Positions 1 to 6,805 of a stretch of DNA of 12,822 nt are shown piece after piece. The DNA is from Acidobacteriota bacterium. GTDB taxonomy: Bacteria; Acidobacteriota; UBA6911; RPQK01; JADFOI01. Location of the stretch: contig JAUXKG010000027.1 of the NCBI GenBank assembly GCA_030624355.1, positions 1-12,822 of the forward strand, read 5' to 3'. The notes beneath the pieces were generated by a model, which saw only the letters and a program-made list of their open reading frames with translations, ran no database searches and had not been told where the DNA came from. The position numbers were made by a program, and so were the translations under genes. Positions within the stretch are counted from its first letter, which is position 1, and each line of letters begins with the position of its first letter.

Positions 1-60
1 ATTATTCATACGATGCTAGAACGCGAAAGTCCCTAAATTAAGAAATATTTGGTCTTTCAC

Positions 61-83
61 TGACAAACTAGGGTGACAAACTA
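61..83. repeat. Direct repeat TGACAAACTA x2
   Basis: TGACAAACTA occurs at 61-70 and again at 74-83, separated by GGG. The second copy runs straight into the solo transposon-end-like repeat at 87-110. This is read directly from the sequence. It could be a local duplication linked to that repeat or chance; nothing indicates a function. Confidence 0.6.
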
Positions 84-86
84 CTA

Positions 87-110
87 GGGGACAGGCTACC
101 CGTTCACCTA
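87..110 (+). repeat. Solo REP-like repeat, diverged copy
   Basis: The 24 bases GGGGACAG[G]CTACCC...CACCTA match the core of the 31-bp inverted repeats that bound the transposase element at 8147-8909, with one substitution (G for A at base 95). The AT-rich arms of the other copies are replaced by ACTAG (83-87) and CTAGT (108-112). These are still mutually complementary, so a hairpin with a closing stem remains possible. Orientation is the same as the copies at 4589 and 8147. It is probably an old copy moved in trans by a related transposase. Confidence 0.8.
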
Positions 111-118
111 GTTTTAGA

Positions 119-212
119 CACGGGTTCACACGGATTCAGTAATCACGGATTGCACGGATCAACCAACACGGATTCACAGACACGGATTGACACTGAGTAA
201 CCAACACGGATT
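119..212. repeat. Cluster of CACGGATT octamers
   Basis: Seven copies of an octamer lie in under 100 bp. CACGGATT is exact at 129, 144, 167, 181 and 205, with variants CACGGGTT at 119 and CACGGATC at 153. Start-to-start spacing is irregular (10, 15, 9, 14, 14 and 24). A 14-nt word, AACCAACACGGATT, occurs twice (161-174 and 199-212). All copies share one orientation. Spacers are only 1-16 nt, so this is not a CRISPR array. I see no gene or clear protein-binding dyad; it looks like an intergenic simple-repeat family. Confidence 0.8.
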
Positions 213-237
213 AACACTTATTAAGAAAGGTGTTTTT

Positions 238-341
238 CTGTCAGCTGTCAGCTGTCAGTTGTCAGCCCGATAATTCGACAATCGTCAATCGACAATGTTC
301 AGCTGGTCAGCCCAGTCACTCGACAATGATCATCTGGTCAG
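238..341. repeat. Heptamer tandem repeats (STRR-like)
   Basis: Positions 238-265 are four tandem 7-bp units: CTGTCAG three times, then TTGTCAG. After 9 nt, a second block of four 7-bp units follows at 275-302: TCGACAA, TCGTCAA, TCGACAA, TGTTCAG. Degenerate continuations (TCGACAA at 320-326, CTGGTCAG at 303 and 334) reach position 341, just short of the stop codon of the neighbouring ThDP gene. Units and phase are read directly. They resemble the short tandemly repeated repetitive (STRR) heptamers known from cyanobacteria; that is a similarity of type only and does not identify the organism. Confidence 0.8.
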
Positions 342-359
342 GGGGCCTGGGTCTAGCGG

Positions 360-1991
360 TCAGCAGCCTGGCTTGTCCGATTTCAAGACCAGGGAATCGT
401 ATTCCCGGCTGTCGATCAGCGCTTCCACGATGACCGGTCCCTTCTGCTGGAAGGCGGTCTGGAGCTCTGCCTCAAACTGGGCCGGATCAGAAGCCCTGAG
501 CACCGGCACCCCAAAGATGTTGTCGCCTCCCATGGTGGTCGGTCCCTTGAGAGGCGTCCCGTAGATCGGGTTATCCTTCCGCTGCTGCTTGATCCGAATC
601 AGTGCAAGATCATTGTCGGTCAGCACGACGAAGACGATGTGAAGGTTCTCGCGTACCGCAGTGGCCAATTCTCCGGCACTCATCAAAAACCCGCCATCAC
701 CCAGCACGGTGCAGACCGGACGTTCCGGCTGGCACAACTTGGCGGCTATGGCGGCCGGGAGTCCGTATCCCATAGACGACCAGCCATTCGTCATGAGCTG
801 CAGTCCGGGTTGCGGAGTGGGCCATTTCTGCCCCACCAGATGGGTGTGGGCACCCACATCGCAAGCCATGATGCCTTCTTGCGGCAGTACCTGGCGCAGG
901 ACCTCCATCGCCCGGCAGGGCCCGAAACCTCCCGAGTTGGAGGCCAGGTTCTGGAACAACTGTTCACGCCGGGTGGCCAAGTCCTGTAAATCCCAGTCTT
1001 TGCCATCGGAAAGCACTTCGGACAGTGCCTTCAGCGCCAGTGGTATGTCGCCGATTACGTCGCAGGCCAGCTCATACTGGCTTCGATCCAGGTCGGCGGC
1101 CACCGTGTCGATGTTGAGGAGAGGGACCTGGGGCAGCCAGGATTCGTAGTTGAATTCCACCGGGTCGTAGCCAATGCCGACGACCAGGTCGGACTGATGA
1201 TGGATCTGACCCACCTGATCGCTCAGTGCATGAAAAAGCACCCCTGCATAGCAACGGTGATCCTCGGGCACCATCCCCTTGGCCATCGGGGTGAGCACGA
1301 TAGGTAGCTGGGCCCCCTCGGCCAACTTGAGGATCTCGGACCGGACACCGGCGCGCACCGCACCCAGCCCGATTGCCAGGACCGGCTTGCGTGAACGGCG
1401 CAGCAGCTCCTGTGCCTTGGACAGTGCTTCCTGGGGTGGTGCGGGAGGGCGTTCGGGCTCCGGCTGAGGTGCATCGACTGCCGAGGCGCTTAGAGCGCTC
1501 ATACCCACCGGCAGACCGACGTGCACCGGTCCCGGGCGTTCGGAGAGCGCTGTGCTTGCCGCCTGGAAGAGAATCTCCTGGACACGATCGGGTTCCAGGC
1601 GGGTCGTCTTCTTGGTCAAGGGACGAAACAGAGCCTGATGGTCAATGCCCATCTGAGTCGTTCTGTCGCGAATGGCCTCCGGCATCTCATCTGTGAAGGC
1701 GATCATGGGTGAGCGATCGAGCAGTGCACAACCGACGCCGGTGCTGAGGTTGGTTGCGCCCGGGCCAAGAGTACCGAAACAGACTCCCGGCGCGCCGGTC
1801 AAACGGCCGCACACGGCGGCCATGAAGGAGGCGCCTCCTTCATGGCTGGTTAGAACAAAGTCGATTCCATCGGTCTGCCGGATGACTTCCATGTAATCGA
1901 CCCAGCCGCCGCTGGGGACACCAAAAACGTGTCGAACACCGATATCGCGCAGTGTTTCTATCAGTAACTGGGCTACAGTTTTCTCGCTCAT
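360..1991 (-). CDS. ThDP-dependent acetolactate synthase-like enzyme
   Basis: This 543-residue protein has the three-domain layout of the acetolactate synthase/benzoylformate decarboxylase superfamily. The N-terminal pyrimidine-binding domain carries the activating glutamate, E51 in TSHEGGASFM, and a GTLGPGATNL motif near 73-82. A middle domain (about 190-330) follows a Pro-rich linker (174-187). The C-terminal pyrophosphate/Mg domain shows GDGGF at 431-435 and, 27 residues on, DN at 459-460. Such enzymes decarboxylate 2-oxo acids and release an aldehyde or transfer the activated carbon. The substrate cannot be read here, and I see nothing that makes it a true biosynthetic acetolactate synthase. 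The ATG is preceded by AGGT about 8 nt upstream. It is the third gene after ubiD and the aspartate-dehydrogenase-like gene, 172 nt downstream of the latter with its own candidate -10. Family call firm, reaction unknown. Confidence 0.88.
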   Translation of the reverse strand: MSEKTVAQLLIETLRDIGVRHVFGVPSGGWVDYMEVIRQTDGIDFVLTSHEGGASFMAAVCGRLTGAPGVCFGTLGPGATNLSTGVGCALLDRSPMIAFTDEMPEAIRDRTTQMGIDHQALFRPLTKKTTRLEPDRVQEILFQAASTALSERPGPVHVGLPVGMSALSASAVDAPQPEPERPPAPPQEALSKAQELLRRSRKPVLAIGLGAVRAGVRSEILKLAEGAQLPIVLTPMAKGMVPEDHRCYAGVLFHALSDQVGQIHHQSDLVVGIGYDPVEFNYESWLPQVPLLNIDTVAADLDRSQYELACDVIGDIPLALKALSEVLSDGKDWDLQDLATRREQLFQNLASNSGGFGPCRAMEVLRQVLPQEGIMACDVGAHTHLVGQKWPTPQPGLQLMTNGWSSMGYGLPAAIAAKLCQPERPVCTVLGDGGFLMSAGELATAVRENLHIVFVVLTDNDLALIRIKQQRKDNPIYGTPLKGPTTMGGDNIFGVPVLRASDPAQFEAELQTAFQQKGPVIVEALIDSREYDSLVLKSDKPGC

Positions 1992-2095
1992 ATCCTTTTA
2001 CCTGTGCGCTCCGCCGGTTGATGACTCGAGAACGTGCAAAAGGACTTGGCATAGGCCAGCCCCCGTCCAGCCGAGTTCCAGAAGAATCAGCGCAT

Positions 2096-2101
2096 ATTAT
2101 A
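2096..2101 (-). promoter_or_regulatory. Candidate -10 box upstream of the ThDP gene
   Basis: On the minus strand the gap between the aspartate-dehydrogenase-like stop and the ThDP start contains a perfect TATAAT (context ACACTATAATATGC), 104 nt before the start codon. No good TTGACA match lies 16-18 nt upstream (CTGTGC/TGTGCG is the best), so a sigma70 promoter would lean on its -10 alone. It suggests the third gene can be transcribed independently of the two before it. Confidence 0.35.
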
Positions 2102-2163
2102 GTGTACGCGAGTGCTCCCGCACAGCCTCAATCGAGTTCGCCAAACCCTGTGAGCGGAAGTGG

Positions 2164-2967
2164 CTAGGAGCCGATCCGCAGCGGCTCGACCAGTCCCCTG
2201 AGCGTATTGATCACGCTCAGGGCGGTGATCTTTCCTGTCCCCGGTTTCTCCTCGCTGGGCACGTTTTCGATCTTCATCTCGAAGCGGGCGCTGTCGGCCT
2301 CCACTTTGATGACATGGGTGTTGCGCTCCAGATGAGGATCGGCCCAGATTTCGAGCTGGGTGAATTCCGCTCCTATGCCTGCCAGGCCCACCGCCGCTGC
2401 CACGTTGACGTTGGCCGGAAATCCGCGCGCTCCCTCGGCCGCGCTCCCCTCAAAAACCTTGAGTGGTTCGCTCAAATTGTCGATATCAATGGCGTGCTTT
2501 TCAAGATGGGGCGCCCCGGCCAGCGAGACTGGGGGCTTGGCGGTGACCATCTTGACTGACTCGATCTGGCCTTCGGCTGCGGCCCGTATGGCGTCCAGGC
2601 CCAGCAGGGCTCCGGTGGCCAGGATAATGCGGCCTCCGGAGCGCTTGGCCAGTTCCGCCAGCTCGGGGTGCTCCAGCAGAGAACCACCGCTGACCGTGAT
2701 GAACGTGCAGCCTGCCTCCAGCGCCGGCACGGCGATTTCTTCAAAGGCATCCTTGGGGACACACCCCACCACCACGTCTACCAGCTCAGCCAGCTCATGA
2801 GCCGTCACCAGGGGCACCGGTCGCGAGAATTCCTTCATTCGGTCCAGGGCCTTTTCTTGGCTTCGGGTGGTGATGGCGGCCAACCGAAGACCGTCGATGT
2901 CGCCCCGGTCCAGGCTGCGGGCGACTACAGTGCCGATGGTGCCCAGTCCTGCTACTCCTACGTCCAT
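2164..2967 (-). CDS. L-aspartate dehydrogenase family protein
   Basis: This is a 267-residue NAD(P)-dependent oxidoreductase of the aspartate dehydrogenase family, which interconverts L-aspartate and iminoaspartate/oxaloacetate with NAD(P). It has an N-terminal Rossmann nucleotide site, GLGTIG at 7-12. The family catalytic-domain signatures follow: ATGALLGLDAI (117-127), FPANVNVAAA (183-192) and RNTHVI (215-220), where H218 matches the family's active-site histidine. Length is as usual for the family. The start is well supported by AAGGAG 5-6 nt before the ATG. It lies 60 nt after ubiD, so co-transcription is likely. No nadA or nadB is nearby, so a role in NAD synthesis is not supported. In this setting it may act on an amino or imino acid of a catabolic route; that is inference. 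Confidence 0.87.
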   Translation of the reverse strand: MDVGVAGLGTIGTVVARSLDRGDIDGLRLAAITTRSQEKALDRMKEFSRPVPLVTAHELAELVDVVVGCVPKDAFEEIAVPALEAGCTFITVSGGSLLEHPELAELAKRSGGRIILATGALLGLDAIRAAAEGQIESVKMVTAKPPVSLAGAPHLEKHAIDIDNLSEPLKVFEGSAAEGARGFPANVNVAAAVGLAGIGAEFTQLEIWADPHLERNTHVIKVEADSARFEMKIENVPSEEKPGTGKITALSVINTLRGLVEPLRIGS

Positions 2968-3027
2968 TCTGTCTCCTTCAGATTTCCGGTGTGCCCGTTA
3001 GGGCCAGGAACGGGTGAGGATGTTCCT

Positions 3028-4494
3028 CTAATCAAAAAGATGATGCCATTTTTCCCAGGTTTTCTTCCGCAGATCTTTGGAGGCACGGGCCGCATCTGGG
3101 AACTGATCCCGTCTCTCCCAGGGAATGCAAGCGTCGATGACCATTCGGCTGTTGTAGCACTTGGTGTCCTCCGGGTAAGCCATAGGATCGAGCGGACTGG
3201 CCTGGCACTTGCGCAACACCTCCAGGTCTTCGCGCGGATCGAAGCGACTGGAAATGGCCCAGATCACTTCGTCGGTGTTGGTCGGATCGATATCCTCATC
3301 CACCACCACCGTCACCCGGTTGACATAGCCACCGGCGCGGCAGGTGGCCGCCAGCGCCCCGGCCTGTTTGGCGTGGCCGGGATGGAGCTGGCGGATGGAT
3401 ATGGTTTGCCACATGCGAGAGCCTCCCGCCTCATGGGCCCAGACTCCCTGTATGCCGGAGATTCCCGCCGCCTCCATCTGACTCCAGACCAGGGCACTTT
3501 GCAGGTAGCTCAGGAAATAGGTATTGTCATTGGGTGGCATTCCCGGCATGACCCCCAGATTGATGGGATCGTCCCGGTGCAGAATGTTTTCTACCTGAAT
3601 GACAGGCTCGTCCTTGAGCGGAGTGGCATAGTAGCCGGTCCACTCCCCGAAAGGCCCTTCCGGATGTCTGACATCGTGAGGAATGACTCCTTCCAGGACC
3701 AGCTCGGCGCCGGCCGGGACCGGGAGAGAATGAGCCGGCGTTTTGACCACTTCCACCGACCGGCCCCAGATGCCTCCCACCACGTCGTATTCGCTGATTT
3801 CGTCTCCGATGGGAATGCCCCCCAGCATGAGAAAAAGTGGATGGCCTCCAGCCACCACTGCCACCGGACAGGCCTCTCCCTTTTCCCAGTACTTGCGCAT
3901 GATGACGTCGCCGTGTCGTCCCCGGGTAATGAGGATTCCAGTGGTTCGCTCATCGTGAACCTGAATTCGGTAGGCGCCCGTATTAATCCATCCGCTGTCG
4001 GGGTCCCTCATGACCACCAAGCAGCCGGTACCGATGAAATAGCCGCCGTCTTTTTCGTGCCAGTGGGGTGCCGGAAATCCGCTGAGGTCCACCTGGTTTC
4101 CCGATTGGACGTTCTGCAGGACGGGACCGTCGGAAACTTCGCGCACCGGTTCCTGTTTCATGCGGGCGAAGATTTCACGCCATCCCTGAACGATGCTGAG
4201 CTGGTCGGCCTTGGGATCCATCCCCGAGGCCAGTGCCACCCGTGCCGGAGAGGTGAGAACGTTGGCCAGAACACGCCGCCCGGCGGCGAAATTCGGAATT
4301 TCATCGAAGAGAAAAGCGGGACGACCCACCTTTTCGATGGCAATATCGACGATGGTTCCGATTTCCAGATCACAACTGGCGCCCTCCACGTGGCGCAATT
4401 CACCCAGAGCCTCTACCTGGTCAATCCACTCCCGAAGATCTCCGGCTACCTCTTGGGGAATTAGCGTCGGTTCCTTCACTTGCGTCGAGTTCAT
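3028..4494 (-). CDS. UbiD family prenyl-FMN-dependent decarboxylase
   Basis: A 488-residue protein of the UbiD/Fdc1 family, reversible decarboxylases of aromatic or alpha,beta-unsaturated acids that need prenylated FMN (made by UbiX, not seen here). Numbered from M1 at 4494, the catalytic triad is R176 (in NTGAYRIQVH), E279 and E284 (in PEGPFGEWTGYY). N171, H194 (RGRHGD) and E235 fit the metal/cofactor ligands, with spacing matching Aspergillus Fdc1 to within one residue. The reading frame stays open to an ATG at 4563, but I prefer the ATG at 4494. It has AGAGAGG 6 nt upstream, and the extra 23 residues are basic and unlike the family. First gene of a probable ubiD-aspDH pair. A solo REP-like repeat sits 95 nt upstream of the start. 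Substrate unknown. Confidence 0.9.
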   Translation of the reverse strand: MNSTQVKEPTLIPQEVAGDLREWIDQVEALGELRHVEGASCDLEIGTIVDIAIEKVGRPAFLFDEIPNFAAGRRVLANVLTSPARVALASGMDPKADQLSIVQGWREIFARMKQEPVREVSDGPVLQNVQSGNQVDLSGFPAPHWHEKDGGYFIGTGCLVVMRDPDSGWINTGAYRIQVHDERTTGILITRGRHGDVIMRKYWEKGEACPVAVVAGGHPLFLMLGGIPIGDEISEYDVVGGIWGRSVEVVKTPAHSLPVPAGAELVLEGVIPHDVRHPEGPFGEWTGYYATPLKDEPVIQVENILHRDDPINLGVMPGMPPNDNTYFLSYLQSALVWSQMEAAGISGIQGVWAHEAGGSRMWQTISIRQLHPGHAKQAGALAATCRAGGYVNRVTVVVDEDIDPTNTDEVIWAISSRFDPREDLEVLRKCQASPLDPMAYPEDTKCYNSRMVIDACIPWERRDQFPDAARASKDLRKKTWEKWHHLFD

Positions 4495-4500
4495 GGAATA

Positions 4501-4507
4501 CCTCTCT
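4501..4507 (-). promoter_or_regulatory. Ribosome binding site deciding the ubiD start
   Basis: AGAGAGG on the minus strand ends 6 nt before the ATG at 4494. The in-frame upstream ATG at 4563 has no comparable site, so this favours the shorter protein. Confidence 0.65.
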
Positions 4508-4588
4508 TTAGCTCCTTCTCTATATTGAAGAAGGGTCGTGCGCGGTTTTCTCTGCGCAGTCAAAGGCTGCCCCGCTCATTCTATAAAT

Positions 4589-4621
4589 AAATATGGGGAC
4601 AGACTACCCGTTCACCTATTT
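4589..4621 (+). repeat. Solo REP-like repeat upstream of ubiD
   Basis: 33 bp identical to 8148-8180, the left end of the transposase element, with no transposase attached. It carries the core GGGGACAGACTACCC and flanking arms AAATA (4589-4593) and TATTT (4617-4621), which are complementary and extend one further pair (T4588/A4622). It lies between the transglutaminase stop and the ubiD start, in the same orientation relative to ubiD as the 8147 copy is to senA. Perfect identity suggests recent movement or ongoing homogenisation. Confidence 0.92.
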
Positions 4622-4672
4622 AAAATGCGCGGTTCAGGCAGGCTCGAAATCTCGATCCAGGGAGCAGAGTGG

Positions 4673-5728
4673 TCAATTCCCAACAGATTGTGAAGCCCTG
4701 CTGCTAGAGAGATCTCTGAAATAGAACTTGTGACTCACCGTGTCCCTGATACGTTTGCCATCGGCTTCCACATAGGAGTAGACAAAATAGTTGAGGGGAT
4801 CACCCCGGTGCTGCGGCTGGAGAACAATGTCGCGTCCGATTGAGAGCTGAACTCGATTCTCGTCGTGACCACCGAAAAAGTAGTCTTTCTTTTCAGGATA
4901 TTTCCAGCCTTCGCTGGCGTCGACGGGGACCCATCCGTATCCCTCCAGATAGAATTCAGCCCAGCAGTGATATCCGGGAATCTCTCCTTGACCGCGTTCT
5001 AAGGGAAGAGGAAAACCAATCGCAAAACGGGCAGGTATTCCAAGGGCTCTAGAAAAGCCAGTGAACAGAGCGTGAAAATCGGTACAGTTGCCTCGTTTTT
5101 CATCGCAGGCGTAAAGCAGGTCTCCCCGGCCCCATCCCGTTCCACTCTTGTCGTACTTGAGTATGGATATAGCGTAATCATAGATGGCTCGAGCCTTCTC
5201 CAGGGTGGTTTTCTTCCCCCTCGTAACGTCCCTTGCCCATGCCCGGATCTGGTCATTGATGGGAACCAATCTTTTCGGTCTCAAAAACTTCTCGATCTCG
5301 GGATCAAAGGAACGAACAGCGTTTTCATCGGCTTTGTCAAAATCTCGGCGCAGGTATTCGCGGCGGCGCACTTTGAATTTCAGCTGAATGTTTTGAGGCA
5401 TCGATTCGGGACGGTCAATGGACACATAGAGAATCCGGTTGTCATAGGCAGGTTCCCTATGCACGGTTGCTGCGGACGGAGTATCGATTTCGATATCAAA
5501 GATGTCCTGGTTTTCGTCCGACTCGGGATAGGGAAGCCAGACTTCCAGATGCTTTGTCCCCAATGGTAGCGAGTCGATCGTCGTCCTGTAGGTGAATTCA
5601 AAGGTTCGCTCCCTGTGTTTTGTGGAACCAGCGTCTCGCTTTGACAGTGCAAAGACATCAATGAGGTTTGAGAAACAGAGTGTCCCTAACAACAAAGTGA
5701 TCGTAGATTGAACAATCTTCAAGTACAT
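4673..5728 (-). CDS. Secreted transglutaminase-like (TgpA/CysPc-type) protein
   Basis: 351 residues. The N-terminus (residues 1-28, K4 then a hydrophobic stretch TITLLLGTLCF) looks like a signal peptide or membrane anchor, so the protein probably acts outside the cytoplasm. The C-terminal half is a transglutaminase-like core with the catalytic triad C215 (GNCTDFHALF), H254 (GYHCWAEFYL) and D270 (WVPVDASEG). Bacterial members are usually cysteine peptidases, amidases or non-catalytic binding proteins rather than cross-linkers. A beta-rich N-terminal region (about 40-120) precedes it. The start has GAGGG 5 nt upstream. It follows senB by 74 nt on the same strand without an obvious terminator between, so it may be in the sen operon, but no biochemical link to selenoneine is apparent. 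Substrate unknown. Confidence 0.85.
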   Translation of the reverse strand: MYLKIVQSTITLLLGTLCFSNLIDVFALSKRDAGSTKHRERTFEFTYRTTIDSLPLGTKHLEVWLPYPESDENQDIFDIEIDTPSAATVHREPAYDNRILYVSIDRPESMPQNIQLKFKVRRREYLRRDFDKADENAVRSFDPEIEKFLRPKRLVPINDQIRAWARDVTRGKKTTLEKARAIYDYAISILKYDKSGTGWGRGDLLYACDEKRGNCTDFHALFTGFSRALGIPARFAIGFPLPLERGQGEIPGYHCWAEFYLEGYGWVPVDASEGWKYPEKKDYFFGGHDENRVQLSIGRDIVLQPQHRGDPLNYFVYSYVEADGKRIRDTVSHKFYFRDLSSSRASQSVGN

Positions 5729-5802
5729 TCACACCCTCTTGTCCGACCGGCTAAGAAACCACCTTACTGGAGGGAAGCGACAACTTTCAACAGATTAGTC
5801 GG

Positions 5803-6762
5803 TCATTTTTCTAAACCGATCTTTTCCAGCAGTTTTTCCCAGCATCCCTGCTCGCGCTGCGGTTGAATCAGCCAACTGCACCGTGCGCATTTGGCTTTAA
5901 GCTCTCGGTAGAAATCTGAGTCGGTCTCAGTCCTTTCAAGCAAGGAGGCCAGAGCCTGTGTGTCCCCGGTCGGGAAAAACCCCGGGTAGTTTTCACCCAA
6001 GGTACCCACCAATCCGGCAATCTTTGAGGCTACTACAGGAATCGAGTCGATTAGCGCTTCCGAGAGAACATTCGAACTCCCTTCAATGTGCGAAGTCAGC
6101 GCCACAAGATGACTACTGGCGATCAAGCGCTGCGTTCTCCAGTAAGGGAGAGGACCAACCCATCGATAACGTCGATTCCTTCGATTCTCAGCTAGTGCTC
6201 TTTTCTCCATTTTCTGACGGAGGGCTGCTCCCACGTGCACGATCCGGATGCGGGAGGAGGAATCCAGTCGACGACTGGCCAGAGCTGCTCGAAATGGATC
6301 CTTCTCCGGTCTCAAGTTTCCCACCACACAGACCCGGAAATAACTTTTTGGAGGAGCCAACTTTCCTTTGACTGGTTGAGCGGACTGATAGATGACGTGA
6401 GCTTTTCGACGGACCGATGCGGGTAGTTCCGCGCGTGCATGCTTTTGCAGAACAATCAGGTGTGTCGCCAGCTTCAGAGAGGCTTCCACTTCATCCCTCT
6501 CGTGGATATCACGATAGAGATCTGTGCCCGACAGAGCGACTATCAGCGGCTTGTCGGGATGGTCCTGGTGGAAGTGACGAATTGAGGCGAAGCTTTTGAA
6601 AGCGTGCAGAGCGATCAGGAGATCGCAGTGGTCTCCGTCATATTGGTTCCCGATCGTGGGTTGGTGACCAAGCTTTCTAAGCAGGCGGGCCCACCGGCGG
6701 GCCGTCACCCGGTTTCCATCCAATAGGCCTTTGGGCGATGGTGTGACCAGTCTTATTCTCAT
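5803..6762 (-). CDS. senB: Selenosugar synthase SenB
   Basis: 319 residues, a GT4-like glycosyltransferase of the SenB family (older name: TIGR04348 putative glycosyltransferase). SenB joins selenophosphate to a UDP-N-acetylhexosamine to give the selenosugar that SenA then uses. Hallmarks are the N-terminal TPSPKGLLDGNRVTARRW, then LIALHAFKS (49-57), VALSGTDLYRD (75-85), VIYQSAQP (123-130), VVGNLRPEKDP (146-156), YRWVGPLPYWR (199-209), a donor-site segment HIEGSSNVLSEAL (225-237), and NYPGFFPTGD (258-267). A C-terminal CARC (292-295) stands out as an oddity. It starts 43 nt after senA, which strongly supports a senAB operon. The SD is weak. I recognise the family from its motif set; activity is inferred. 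senC is not adjacent. Confidence 0.92.
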   Translation of the reverse strand: MRIRLVTPSPKGLLDGNRVTARRWARLLRKLGHQPTIGNQYDGDHCDLLIALHAFKSFASIRHFHQDHPDKPLIVALSGTDLYRDIHERDEVEASLKLATHLIVLQKHARAELPASVRRKAHVIYQSAQPVKGKLAPPKSYFRVCVVGNLRPEKDPFRAALASRRLDSSSRIRIVHVGAALRQKMEKRALAENRRNRRYRWVGPLPYWRTQRLIASSHLVALTSHIEGSSNVLSEALIDSIPVVASKIAGLVGTLGENYPGFFPTGDTQALASLLERTETDSDFYRELKAKCARCSWLIQPQREQGCWEKLLEKIGLEK

Positions 6763-6805
6763 CGACTCGCTTAACAGCCTTTGCAGCTAGCCCATGTGGC
6801 AGCAA

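Noticed and set aside
119..212. Possible CRISPR array
   Set aside because: Repeats are only 8 bp and spacers 1-16 nt and irregular; no cas genes are present.
230..564. Short plus-strand open frames over the repeat field
   Set aside because: They are built from tandem repeats or antisense to the ThDP gene, with no ribosome binding site or protein-like composition.
2168..2190. Hairpin GAGCCG/CGGCTC near the end of the aspartate-dehydrogenase-like gene as a terminator
   Set aside because: It lies inside the coding region and has no T-run after it on the transcribed strand.
2668..4464. Long plus-strand open frame of 598 codons opposite ubiD and the aspartate-dehydrogenase-like gene
   Set aside because: It spans two well-supported genes and their gap on the opposite strand and resembles no protein family; it is a shadow of GC-biased codons.
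4517..4560. TTGACT-like -35 upstream of ubiD
   Set aside because: No -10 box occurs at 16-18 nt; the nearest TATAGA is about 33 nt away.
4495..4563. N-terminal extension of UbiD to the ATG at 4563
   Set aside because: A good ribosome binding site precedes the inner ATG at 4494, and the 23 extra residues are not family-like.
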